A stretch of DNA of 24,484 nt from an uncultured Lachnospiraceae bacterium (GCA_934293375.1 CAKQYS010000022.1:1-24484); one strand, 5' to 3'; counted from the stretch's first letter, positions 16,133 to 24,067 are shown. The notes: generated by a model from the sequence alone, not told the origin. Numbers and translations are program-made.

Positions 16133-16455
16133 GCCTCTTCCTCTTCTTCCGTCTCACCAAGCAGTGCCTGTACTGTAGTCCCCAGCACATATGCCGCCTC
16201 CTCTAGCGCAAGCTCCGGAAGATCCTTTGCCTCTGTCTGCTTAAGCAGTTCTCTGATCTCTTCTTCACTCCGCAATGCCCTTAATGTCACCTGATGATTT
16301 TCCACCGGAATATAACTCACTTTACTCTTATGAAAATGTGATCGCAGCACATAATACAGAGGCGTCTCACCCACCCGCATGGAGATCTTCGTCACATCAT
16401 CCACGCGGCATACTCCAAGTGCTTCACTAAATATATAATCCTTCTTCTGAAACAT
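16129..16455 (-). CDS. CarD/CdnL-like transcriptional regulator (108 aa)
   Basis: A short protein whose first 65 residues fit the RNA-polymerase-interacting domain of the CarD_CdnL_TRCF family: a KKDYIFSEALGVCRVDDV start, then the strand region YYVLRSHFHKSKVSYIPVEN. The C-terminal 40 residues are helical and acidic, ending in a glutamate run. It is shorter than classical CarD proteins (about 160 aa), so the DNA-binding helical domain is reduced or missing. It is the first gene of an operon with an ABC ATPase, to which it is coupled by a 4-bp overlap, so it may tune expression of the transporter. That role is inference. A divergent promoter lies upstream. Confidence 0.72.
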   Translation of the reverse strand: MFQKKDYIFSEALGVCRVDDVTKISMRVGETPLYYVLRSHFHKSKVSYIPVENHQVTLRALRSEEEIRELLKQTEAKDLPELALEEAAYVLGTTVQALLGETEEEEEA

Positions 16456-16480
16456 AATTTCGTTCCTCCCAGATTCTATT

Positions 16481-16509
16481 ATTTTAACAAAAAAACGAAA
16501 ATAAGTCCA
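16481..16509 (-). promoter_or_regulatory. candidate sigma-A promoter of the carD-ABC operon
   Basis: On the minus strand TGGACT (16504-16509) and TAAAAT (16481-16486) are separated by exactly 17 bases, with an A/T-rich spacer, 26 bases before the start codon at 16455. A ribosome binding site GGGAGG follows. The -35 matches four of six consensus bases. Confidence 0.5.
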
Positions 16510-16540
16510 TATCTGCTCACAAATCCCGACACGGAAGATA

Positions 16541-16569
16541 TTGAAATCGACTGCTGTTTATACTATTAT
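16541..16569 (+). promoter_or_regulatory. sigma-A promoter of ispE-gntR
   Basis: TTGAAA (16541-16546) and TATTAT (16564-16569) with a 17-base spacer, 57 bases upstream of the ispE start. Both boxes match five of six consensus bases. It is divergent from the carD promoter and about 30 bp away from it, so the two could influence each other. Confidence 0.65.
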
Positions 16570-16625
16570 ATTGATTAGATTAGCAAACGAAATAAGACGC
16601 AGGCAATACAGAGGAGGGAATTGCT

Positions 16626-17498
16626 ATGGCAACAGTCACCTTACAGGCATACGCAAAGATCAATCTCGGTCTTGATATTTTAGGCATACGCGATAACGGA
16701 TATCATGATGTAAAAATGATTATGCAGACGATCAGCCTGCATGACACACTCCGTTTTACGACAACCCCTAAGAATCAGATCACGCTTCACACCAATATGG
16801 ATACACTTCCATGCGATCAGTCTAATCTCGTCTATCGTGCGATTGCACTGATCAAGCAGGAATTTGGCATTCATAAGGGTGTAGATGTCTACATCGACAA
16901 GCGGATTCCAATGGCTGCCGGCATGGCTGGCGGCAGTTCCGACTGTGCTGCAGCACTAAAAGCCTGCAACCTGTTATTTGATCTTCATCTTTCCATGGAA
17001 GCACTGCAGGAATATGGCTGTCGCCTCGGTGCAGATGTTCCTTACTGCCTGACCGGCGGCACTGCATTGGCAGAAGGGATTGGTGAAAAGCTGACAAAGC
17101 TGCCGGCACTTTCTGACTGTAGCATTGTGATCGCCAAGCCGCCTGTATCTGTCTCCACAAAAGATGCATACCATGGCTATGACAGCTCAGAACATGCCAG
17201 CCATCCCGATATCGATGGCATGGTGAAGGCAATCTGCCATGAACATCTTGATGGTGTCACCTCCAGGATGTCCAATGTGTTGGCAGATGTGACAGAAAAG
17301 CTGCATCCGGAGATTACAAAATTAAAAGATATCCTGCGCACCTCCGGTGCCAGAAACGCATTAATGACCGGAAGCGGTCCAACTGTATTTGGCATTTTTA
17401 CAGATCCGGCACTTGCCGAAGATGCAAAAAACAACATCCTGAAGAGCGGACTGACCAAAGAAGTATATGTCACCCGCCCGATAGACCGGATTTCCTGA
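16626..17498 (+). CDS. ispE: 4-diphosphocytidyl-2-C-methyl-D-erythritol kinase
   Basis: GHMP-family kinase that phosphorylates the 2-hydroxyl of CDP-methylerythritol with ATP in the MEP route to isoprenoids. The N-terminal AYAKINLGLDILGIRDNGYH (9-28, K11 conserved), the ATP-binding glycine loop PMAAGMAGGSSDCAAAL (95-111), LGADVPYCLTGG with catalytic D138, and the C-terminal MTGSGPTVFGIF are all present. Length of 290 aa is normal. The start ATG follows a strong GAGGAGGG. The gntR gene begins 20 bp downstream with its own strong ribosome binding site, and no terminator separates them, so the two are one transcript. Confidence 0.95.
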   Translation: MATVTLQAYAKINLGLDILGIRDNGYHDVKMIMQTISLHDTLRFTTTPKNQITLHTNMDTLPCDQSNLVYRAIALIKQEFGIHKGVDVYIDKRIPMAAGMAGGSSDCAAALKACNLLFDLHLSMEALQEYGCRLGADVPYCLTGGTALAEGIGEKLTKLPALSDCSIVIAKPPVSVSTKDAYHGYDSSEHASHPDIDGMVKAICHEHLDGVTSRMSNVLADVTEKLHPEITKLKDILRTSGARNALMTGSGPTVFGIFTDPALAEDAKNNILKSGLTKEVYVTRPIDRIS

Positions 17499-17517
17499 TC
17501 ACGAAAAGGAGGATTCT

Positions 17518-18189
17518 ATGGAATTAAAATTAGATAACAATGAATATCTGCCTCTTCGCGATGTCGTATTCCAGACACTCCGAAAGGCAATCATAAGTGG
17601 CGACTTTGAGCCGGGAGAAAGACTGATGGAGATCGGGCTCGCCAAAAAACTTGGTGTCAGCCGTACGCCTGTCCGGGAAGCAATCCGTATGTTAGAGCTG
17701 GAAGGTCTTGTTGTCATGGTTCCAAGACGCGGTGCCGAAGTTGCCAGAATTACGATCACGGATCTTCGGGACTCCTTAGAGGTCCGGCTTGCCATCGAAG
17801 AACTCGCTGTTTCTCTGGCATGTGACCGTATTACTGCTGAAGAAAAACGCAGACTCGTAGAAGCCAATGAAGAATTTAAAATGCTGATTCTCAATAAAAA
17901 GGTGCCTGATATTGTAGAAGGGGATGTCAAATTTCATGACATCATTTTTGAAGCAACCAAAAATCGACGACTGATCTCCACTGCACACAGTCTCCGGGAA
18001 CAGGTATACAGGTTCCGGGTCGAGTATGTAAAGGATTTTGGATATCACGATGTCCTCGTCAAAGAACACAACGAGATCACACAAGCCATTCTGTCCGGAG
18101 ACAAAAAAACTGCCGTAGAGATTATGCGCAAACACATTTATAATCAGGAGCTGATCGTGATCCAGAATATCCAGAACGGACAGGAATAA
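17518..18189 (+). CDS. GntR family transcriptional regulator, FadR/FCD subfamily
   Basis: A 223-aa regulator. Residues 12-75 form the winged helix-turn-helix, with the typical AIISGDFEPGERLMEIGLAK, LGVSRTPVREAIRMLELEGL and a wing MVPRRGAEV. Residues 80-215 form the all-helical FCD effector domain, with possible metal-binding side chains in the DVKFHDIIFEATKN helix and in the last helices (EHNEI, MRKHI). The effector and targets are unknown. The gene is preceded by AAAGGAGG and follows ispE by 20 bp. In related clostridia a GntR gene next to ispE is familiar, but that gives no clear target. A terminator hairpin follows directly. Confidence 0.9.
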   Translation: MELKLDNNEYLPLRDVVFQTLRKAIISGDFEPGERLMEIGLAKKLGVSRTPVREAIRMLELEGLVVMVPRRGAEVARITITDLRDSLEVRLAIEELAVSLACDRITAEEKRRLVEANEEFKMLILNKKVPDIVEGDVKFHDIIFEATKNRRLISTAHSLREQVYRFRVEYVKDFGYHDVLVKEHNEITQAILSGDKKTAVEIMRKHIYNQELIVIQNIQNGQE

Positions 18190-18191
18190 TT

Positions 18192-18221
18192 GCATAAAAC
18201 ACAAAAAGTGCCTCCATACTA
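18192..18221 (+). promoter_or_regulatory. candidate sigma-G (forespore) promoter of the gerA operon
   Basis: GCATA (18192-18196) and CATACTA (18215-18221) with an 18-base spacer. The boxes and spacing agree with the B. subtilis sigma-G pattern (GMATR, CATNMTA), the sigma factor that drives gerA operons in that species. The -10 lies on the left arm and loop edge of the gntR terminator. The predicted start point near 18228 would be inside the hairpin loop. Confidence 0.5.
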
Positions 18222-18253
18222 TGTACTATATACATTGTGGAGGCATTTATTTT
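18209..18253 (+). terminator. rho-independent terminator of ispE-gntR that also holds the gerA ribosome binding site
   Basis: TGCCTCCA (18209-18216) pairs with TGGAGGCA (18238-18245). A small internal loop separates this from an inner stem ATGTA (18221-18225) with TACAT (18231-18235). A T-rich tail (TTTATTTT) follows. The right arm contains the GGAGG (18239-18243) used by the downstream germination gene. Confidence 0.7.
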
Positions 18254-19777
18254 ATGTATGACGAAAAGCACAGAATCAATATTGCGATCAGCAGCCATAT
18301 TGACGACAATATGAAAGCAGTTGACAGCCTGTTTGCCAAGAGTGGTGATCTGATCAAAAAAGATTTTTCACTTAAGCGGGGCGACCGGTCAAAGCGGATC
18401 TTTCTGGTCTATCTTGATGGCATGGCAAACGGTGAAGTCGTTGAGCGGACAATCTTACATCCTTTGATGTACGAATGGCGGAATCAGCCGGAACCAGTTT
18501 CTTTTGAAACTTTTTTTCAAAAGGAAATTGAAAGCGTGGATATTACGAAAACCGACAGCATGGACGATGCCATTGCTGCAGTGTTAAAAGGCGATACCTC
18601 CCTGTTTATTGACGGTTCCTCAGAAGTTATTATTCTTTCAAGCAAACATTTCCCACTTCGAGGCGTAGAACAATCACCTTCTGAACAGGGCACCAGAGGT
18701 CCCAGGGACGGATTTAATGAAAGCATCCGCACCTCCACTGCACTATTACGACGCCGGATCAAGGATCCCGATCTGAAGATTGAGCAGGGGCAGACCGGAC
18801 AGAGAAGCCGTTCTGAATATGCAATCTGTTATATGGAAGGACTTGCCCGGCCTGAACTGATTGAAACAGTCAAGCAGCAGATGGCGTCCTTTGAGATTGA
18901 CGGTCTGTTTGACAGTGGCATGCTCGAACACCTGCTGGTAGATAAATGGAAATGCCCTTTCCCGCTTTGTCAGAGTACCGGACGTCCTGATAAAGCTGCT
19001 TCTGCCCTCTTAGAAGGCCGGGTTGTCATTATTCTTGATAATTCACCGGAGGTTCTGATCCTGCCGGTCACATTTTCTATGTTTTTTCAGGCTGCCGACG
19101 ATTATTACAATCTATGGTGGGTATCCAGCTTTGCCCGGATCCTTCGTTTTCTTGCCTTGTTTATTGCGATCGGACTACCGGGATTCTATGTGGCAGTCAC
19201 CTCCTTCCATACCGAAATTCTGCCGACCGATCTGCTGCTGGCGATTTCGGCTGCACGAACTACCGTCACCTTCCCGGTCGTGATCGAAGTCTTGCTGATG
19301 GAACTGCTCTTTGAACTATTAAGAGAAGCCGGGATCCGTCTGCCCGGACAGATGGGTAATACCATAGGCGTTGTCGGCGGTCTTATTGTCGGGCAAAGCG
19401 CAGTGGATGCACATCTGGTCAGCACAATCGTCGTGATCGTTGTTGCACTCGCTGCGATCGCCTCCTTCTGTATTCCAAACGAAGCCTTTTCCTCTGCTTT
19501 TCGTCTGCTCAAATTCTTTCTGATCCTGCTGGGCGGCATACTGGGGTTGTACGGATTTATGCTTGGCATGCTTGTATTAGCCATTTACCTGTCAGAGCTT
19601 GACAGTTTCGGCATACCGTATATGATGCCCGCTGTGGGGGGAGAGATCGGAAATTATGGCCATTTAAAGGATTATGTGATGCGCTATCCCATTTCCAGCA
19701 TGAAAAAAAGACCTATTTTTACACAAAGTGGGGAACGCATTCGTTTGAAGAAAAAGAGAGGTGACCACCATGAGTAA
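18254..19777 (+). CDS. spore germination protein, GerA (GerAA/GerA-A subunit) family
   Basis: A-subunit of a nutrient germinant receptor in the inner spore membrane. The N-terminal 270 residues are soluble and polar. The C-terminal half has about five to six membrane helices. The family signature is at about 340-362, with FPVVIEVLLMELLFELLREA followed by IRLP, and LPTDLLLAISAARTTV precedes it. Length of 507 aa is usual. The frame is open from an ATG at 18221, but GGAGG (18239-18243), ten bases before the ATG at 18254, decides the start. The gene ends in an 8-bp overlap with the permease/lipoprotein fusion (ATGAGTAA). The receptor should sense small nutrients and start germination. The ligand is unknown. 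Confidence 0.9.
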   Translation: MYDEKHRINIAISSHIDDNMKAVDSLFAKSGDLIKKDFSLKRGDRSKRIFLVYLDGMANGEVVERTILHPLMYEWRNQPEPVSFETFFQKEIESVDITKTDSMDDAIAAVLKGDTSLFIDGSSEVIILSSKHFPLRGVEQSPSEQGTRGPRDGFNESIRTSTALLRRRIKDPDLKIEQGQTGQRSRSEYAICYMEGLARPELIETVKQQMASFEIDGLFDSGMLEHLLVDKWKCPFPLCQSTGRPDKAASALLEGRVVIILDNSPEVLILPVTFSMFFQAADDYYNLWWVSSFARILRFLALFIAIGLPGFYVAVTSFHTEILPTDLLLAISAARTTVTFPVVIEVLLMELLFELLREAGIRLPGQMGNTIGVVGGLIVGQSAVDAHLVSTIVVIVVALAAIASFCIPNEAFSSAFRLLKFFLILLGGILGLYGFMLGMLVLAIYLSELDSFGIPYMMPAVGGEIGNYGHLKDYVMRYPISSMKKRPIFTQSGERIRLKKKRGDHHE

Positions 19778-21506
19778 TCCTGTTACAGATCGTCAGCTTC
19801 GTCGCACTGTCTTGATGACTGTGGGCATACCCGGAGCTTTATTTATGCCTTATTTTGCATCCCAGGTACATGGCGGCTCCGTCATAGGTATGCTGATCAA
19901 TGCCATTGCCGTCCTCACCTTTGGTACATTTTTGATCTGGGCCTGCACACACCAGCACTACTTTACCGGTGCACAGACCATCGACGGACGGCTGATCCAT
20001 TTGCTGTATGCCATACGGTTTTTTATTCGCAGCGCCTGTTATCTTGTCATTTTTACTGATATGATATCACGATTTCTGCTTCCGGATACGGATCAGGCAG
20101 TGATCGCATTCTTTATTCTGCTCGTATGCGGCTATGGAGCATCTCATTCCCTGACCGGTCAGACCCGTATACAGGAATTATTGTTCTGGTGGGTTATGAT
20201 CCCAATCGTATTGGTCATGATCCTGTCCGTATCCGGCTGGCAGCCTGAATTGTTTTCTTCCCAAAATTATGCCGCCATAGGAAGATCACCTTCTGCCACC
20301 CTGCTATCCGCCTATCGGACACTTATGATCTTCCTGCCCTTAGAATCTTTATTATATCTGATTCCGAAGTGCCACAAAACCTCTGCCGGAGTCAGAGCCA
20401 AACAGGGACTGTGGATCGGCATTTTCCTATGTCTTTTGGTGTTTTTATGCGCATTCCTGACAATTGGCGAATATGCACTCTCGGTTGACTACTTTGGCAC
20501 CGCCAAAATGCTACGTGCGATCACCACCCCGGGATCTATTACCAACAGGATTGATATGGTTGCCATGCCATTTCTGATGATCGGTCTGTTTATGATACTA
20601 AACGGAAATATTGCAAATACCGTCTATGCAGTACACACATCCTGCAGAAGCTTTCGTTATACACCCTGGATCCTCGTCTCTGTCTTATTTATATTCTATC
20701 TGTTTCTTATACCTACACACACTGTTCTTGCATGGTATGTCCGATATGCATGCATCCTCGACATTCCGCTTGCAATCCTGCTGCCCCTTCTATGCATTGC
20801 AGGTGACAGGATTTTTTACAGATCAAAAAAGATCATGATAGGTATCCTGATCCTTGCACTTATATGTATGACCGGCTGCAGCAGAACCGATATTGAAGAT
20901 CAGGATTATGTTCTAATGTTAAGTGTAGATCCTGTTGATGCAAAAGCTACAGCCATGCCGGAATATCGCTATGGCGCAGCCATGGCAGACATGCAAGGTT
21001 ATCGTGCCGAAACCGGCGAAGCGGTCAAGATGAAAACGGCATTTGATACCAGAGAAAACCTGACCGTATTCCGTGACAGTTATTCCCGAAATCATGCCAC
21101 ACGCATGAATCTCGGTCATATAAATCTGATCCTGATTTCAGAAGCCATGCTAAAGTCCCCTTCCATGATGACATCCCTGCTCGACACATGGGAACAGGAG
21201 GATGTTCTGCCTCCTACAGTCTATGTTGCACTGACAAAAGAATCAGCCGCCTCTTTTATCACACTGGATCAGGAGTCGGAGATCGTGCTGTCAGCTGCGA
21301 TCGCAGATATGCTGCGTCATGACGGAAATGTAGCTGTCACGCTGCAGGATCTCTATCTGGCCTACAATGAAAACATTCCTGTCACACTGCCTGTCCTGAC
21401 ATCACAAAATGATGCCGGTTACCCTCAGATTACATCCTATCAGAACACAAATGCACAATCTGACCGTATAATCGCACCCGAACAGGTCAATACTACGGAT
21501 AAATAA
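19770..21506 (+). CDS. fused GerAB-type permease and truncated GerAC-type lipoprotein
   Basis: One frame of 578 aa contains what are normally two proteins of the germinant receptor. Residues 1-350 are a GerAB-like spore permease with about ten membrane helices. At residues 352-370, RSKKIMIGILILALICMTGC has the form of a lipoprotein signal peptide with a lipobox ending at C370. After it, SRTDIEDQDYVLMLSVD is the classic start of GerAC, and GHINLILISEAML is also typical. Only about 208 residues of GerAC remain. The C-terminal domain of the usual 370-400-aa protein is missing. An internal ATG at 20835 has no Shine-Dalgarno close by. The start at 19770 has AGAGAGGTG and overlaps gerA by 8 bp. A sequencing error merging two genes is unlikely because the join is already in frame, but it should be considered. 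Confidence 0.88.
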   Translation: MSNPVTDRQLRRTVLMTVGIPGALFMPYFASQVHGGSVIGMLINAIAVLTFGTFLIWACTHQHYFTGAQTIDGRLIHLLYAIRFFIRSACYLVIFTDMISRFLLPDTDQAVIAFFILLVCGYGASHSLTGQTRIQELLFWWVMIPIVLVMILSVSGWQPELFSSQNYAAIGRSPSATLLSAYRTLMIFLPLESLLYLIPKCHKTSAGVRAKQGLWIGIFLCLLVFLCAFLTIGEYALSVDYFGTAKMLRAITTPGSITNRIDMVAMPFLMIGLFMILNGNIANTVYAVHTSCRSFRYTPWILVSVLFIFYLFLIPTHTVLAWYVRYACILDIPLAILLPLLCIAGDRIFYRSKKIMIGILILALICMTGCSRTDIEDQDYVLMLSVDPVDAKATAMPEYRYGAAMADMQGYRAETGEAVKMKTAFDTRENLTVFRDSYSRNHATRMNLGHINLILISEAMLKSPSMMTSLLDTWEQEDVLPPTVYVALTKESAASFITLDQESEIVLSAAIADMLRHDGNVAVTLQDLYLAYNENIPVTLPVLTSQNDAGYPQITSYQNTNAQSDRIIAPEQVNTTDK

Positions 21507-21538
21507 GCAGACAATATTTGTCCGAAGGAGTGAACAAT

Positions 21539-22234
21539 ATGATGAGTAGAATTTTAAGAGGTGCCCTGCTTGGTATTTTTCTTGGCATTGTCGGCGGTAT
21601 GGCAATTGGTGGACTGACCTACCATCCTGCTGTCAGGGAAACAGACAATACTGCCGTACTTTCTATGCAAAACAGTGTATCCAACGATATCATCCGATTC
21701 CATATCCGTGCCAACAGTGATACCGTAGAAGATCAGCTTCTAAAAATGCAGATCAAAGATTATGTACTCGAAATACTGAACCCAATCATGAAGAATGCAG
21801 CTTCTCTGGATAAGGCACAGGAACTGATCCTTGCAAAAATGCCGTTTCTGAAATCCCAGTTGGAAAGCTATATGCAGAATGCCGGCTATGATTACAATGT
21901 AGAAATCTATTTTCAAGATGAAGACTTTCCAATGAAGCAATATGGGGATATGACATTTCCTGCCGGCACTTACCATGCATTGCGTATTGATATCGGCGAG
22001 AAACAAGGACAGAACTGGTGGTGCGTTATGTATCCATCCCTTTGTTTCCTTGATGCCACTCATGCTGTCTTAAATGATGTTTCAAAAGAAGAACTCAGAC
22101 GCATGTTGACACCGGGCGAATATGACTCCCTGATGGCAAGTAACGGTTATGTCAATGGCAGTGTTGACACAAATAAAAATGTTGTCTACTACCATTCAAA
22201 GCTATGGGACGAACTGCAGAAATTTTTCAATTAA
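21539..22234 (+). CDS. spoIIR: stage II sporulation protein R
   Basis: Forespore-made secreted signal that activates the membrane protease SpoIIGA, which processes pro-sigma-E in the mother cell. An N-terminal signal/anchor helix covers about residues 5-28 (GALLGIFLGIVGGMAIGG). The conserved IIRFHIRANSDTVEDQ is at 51-66 and GQNWWCVMYPSLCF at 157-170, both hallmarks of SpoIIR. Length of 231 aa is normal. The frame is open from TTG at 21518, but GAAGGAG (21524-21530) fixes the ATG at 21539. It lies 32 bp after the GerAB-GerAC gene. Since spoIIR is a sigma-F gene elsewhere, and acts before GerA proteins are made, it probably has its own promoter. I found no convincing one. Confidence 0.92.
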   Translation: MMSRILRGALLGIFLGIVGGMAIGGLTYHPAVRETDNTAVLSMQNSVSNDIIRFHIRANSDTVEDQLLKMQIKDYVLEILNPIMKNAASLDKAQELILAKMPFLKSQLESYMQNAGYDYNVEIYFQDEDFPMKQYGDMTFPAGTYHALRIDIGEKQGQNWWCVMYPSLCFLDATHAVLNDVSKEELRRMLTPGEYDSLMASNGYVNGSVDTNKNVVYYHSKLWDELQKFFN

Positions 22235-22287
22235 AACAATTGACCAGATCCTGACTATGTGCTATTCTAGCTATTAAACAATGAAAG

Positions 22288-22316
22288 TCCTAATCCGTTT
22301 CGGATTGGGATTTTTC
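22288..22316 (+). terminator. rho-independent terminator after spoIIR
   Basis: A 10-bp stem, TCCTAATCCG (22288-22297) with CGGATTGGGA (22301-22310), one wobble pair and a 3-base loop, followed by TTTTT. It closes the gerA-spoIIR transcript 50 bases after the stop codon. Confidence 0.85.
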
Positions 22317-22463
22317 TGCTTTATAGGTAGTTTGCGACATCGTACCACGGATAGACTTATGCATTATCCGGTAGTATTACAGAACTAATTTATATACGAT
22401 ATGCATATTACACAAATTTATCAATATATAAACTGTATGGGAATATGAAAGGTGGATCATCTC

Positions 22464-23381
22464 ATGAAGGAACAGAAAAAGACAATTACAAACGCAGCCG
22501 AAATGAAGAACATTGCCATGCGGATTTCAACCACGACCGTAGTTGTGAATCTGGCGTTATCTGTGTTTAAGCTGGTTGCCGGTCTGGTAGCATCGTCCGG
22601 TGCCATGATCTCAGATGCAATTCATTCCGCATCGGATGTGATCAGCACATTTATCGTCATGATCGGTGTACATATTTCCGGCAAAGAGCCGGATAAAGAA
22701 CACCCCTATGGACACGAACGATTTGAATGCGTAGCTTCTATCGTGCTTGCCATGATTCTCGCAGAAACCGGTATTGCCATTGGAAGTACAGGTATGAAGA
22801 CGATTATCAGTGGTAATTACAGTGGATTGAAAATACCGGGAATGCTTGCACTTGTGGCTGCCGTGATTTCTATCATCGTCAAAGAATGGATGTATCATTA
22901 CACGATCCATGCTGCCCGACGCATACAGTCCGGTGCCTTAAAGGCTGATGCATGGCATCACCGCTCCGACGCACTGTCCTCCATCGGTGCCCTGATCGGT
23001 ATTGCAGGTGCCAGGATGGGATTTGCGATTGCAGATTCCATTGCCAGTGTTATCATCTGTCTGTTTATCATAAAAGCAGCCTATGACATTTTCAAGGATG
23101 CGATTGAGAAAATGATCGATCAATCCTGTGATGAAGATACCGAACAGAAAATGCATGATCTGATTCTTTCCGAGCCGGGGGTAAAGGGCTTAAGTGTACT
23201 CCAGACCCGGATCTTTGGCTCCCGGATCTATGTCGATGCTGAAATTGAGGCAGATGGCAGTCTGAGTCTGACAGATGCCCACAATATAGCAGAACAGGTA
23301 CATGATGCAATTGAACAGGCATTTCCAACCGTCAAGCATATCATGATCCATGTCAATCCATGTGACGCACATAAGGCATAA
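22464..23381 (+). CDS. cation diffusion facilitator family transporter
   Basis: A 305-aa divalent-metal/proton antiporter of the CDF family (zinc, manganese, iron or cobalt). There are six membrane helices. Metal-site motifs are SDAIHSASD (D51, H54, D58) in TM2 and WHHRSDA (H165/H166, D169) in TM5. The HPYGHERFE loop after TM2 is typical. The C-terminal 90 residues form the cytosolic metallochaperone-like dimer domain (EPGVKGLSVLQTRIFGSRIYVD). The frame is open from a GTG at 22452, but AAAGGTGGA places the start at ATG 22464. It stands alone between the spoIIR terminator and the next gene. The TM2/TM5 pattern HxxxD... does not prove which metal is carried. Confidence 0.92.
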   Translation: MKEQKKTITNAAEMKNIAMRISTTTVVVNLALSVFKLVAGLVASSGAMISDAIHSASDVISTFIVMIGVHISGKEPDKEHPYGHERFECVASIVLAMILAETGIAIGSTGMKTIISGNYSGLKIPGMLALVAAVISIIVKEWMYHYTIHAARRIQSGALKADAWHHRSDALSSIGALIGIAGARMGFAIADSIASVIICLFIIKAAYDIFKDAIEKMIDQSCDEDTEQKMHDLILSEPGVKGLSVLQTRIFGSRIYVDAEIEADGSLSLTDAHNIAEQVHDAIEQAFPTVKHIMIHVNPCDAHKA

Positions 23382-23458
23382 AATAATAGCATTTTCTTTG
23401 TATTTGTGATATGCTTATGGCAGGTGTAGATTTTCGTTTTATTCAAGGAGGAATGATT

Positions 23459-24067
23459 ATGAGTTTAAATGGAATTAACAACAACCAGACAGCATCTACA
23501 TACCAGAATAAGATTGACGCCGTAACATCTGCAGCTGCATCCAAGACTTCCACAGCAGCCACTACAAAGAATACATCTGACACAGGTGTGGTCTACGAGA
23601 AGTCCAATCAGGCATATGACAGTAAGAAGATCGTTGCACAATTGAAGGCCGATGCAGAAGCCAGAACCGCTTCCATGAAAAATCTGGTAGAGAAGCTGTT
23701 TACCAAACAATCACAGGCATTTCAGACTGCTTATCGCACCAATCCGGATTCTATCTGGAATGAGATCCGTCAGGGAAATTTTGTTGCAGATGCACAGACC
23801 ATTGCACAAGCGAAAGAGGATGTATCAGAGGATGGTTACTGGGGTGTCAAGCAGACTTCAGAACGCATTCTGGATTTTGCAAAGGCTTTATCCGGTGGTG
23901 ATTCCGGCAAGATCGATACGCTGGCCAACGCAATCAAGAAGGGCTTCGAAAAGGCCGAGAAGCTCTGGGGCGACAAGCTTCCGGACATCAGTCAGAAGAC
24001 ATATGACGCTGTCATGAAGGGAATAGAGAACTGGAAGGCACAGGCTGCTAACGATACAGCGAACTAA
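23459..24067 (+). CDS. unrecognised 202-aa soluble protein with conserved-looking C-terminus
   Basis: I cannot name this family with confidence. There is no signal peptide or membrane segment. The first 55 residues are low-complexity, rich in Asn, Ser, Thr and Ala (MSLNGINNN start). The rest is predicted helical and charged. A motif-like C-terminal stretch around residues 120-195 (DGYWGVKQTSERILDFAKAL, then GGDSGKI, LWGDKLPDISQKTYDAVM) looks like a conserved domain. Similar N-termini occur in flagellar or surface-associated proteins of Lachnospiraceae, but this is only an impression. The start is fixed by AAGGAGG (23445-23451) seven bases before ATG 23459. It has its own strong ribosome binding site and a hairpin right after the stop, so it is probably monocistronic and well expressed. 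Confidence 0.65.
   Translation: MSLNGINNNQTASTYQNKIDAVTSAAASKTSTAATTKNTSDTGVVYEKSNQAYDSKKIVAQLKADAEARTASMKNLVEKLFTKQSQAFQTAYRTNPDSIWNEIRQGNFVADAQTIAQAKEDVSEDGYWGVKQTSERILDFAKALSGGDSGKIDTLANAIKKGFEKAEKLWGDKLPDISQKTYDAVMKGIENWKAQAANDTAN

Noticed and set aside
16456..16625. Riboswitch or leader RNA between carD and ispE
   Set aside because: The leader of ispE from the predicted start site is only about 50 bases and shows no conserved riboswitch core or terminator.
20835..21506. Separate GerAC gene starting at the internal ATG 20835
   Set aside because: No Shine-Dalgarno lies at a useful distance (the nearest AGGTGACAGG ends about 25 bases upstream), and the upstream frame continues without a stop, so a fused product is the simpler reading. 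Internal initiation cannot be fully excluded.
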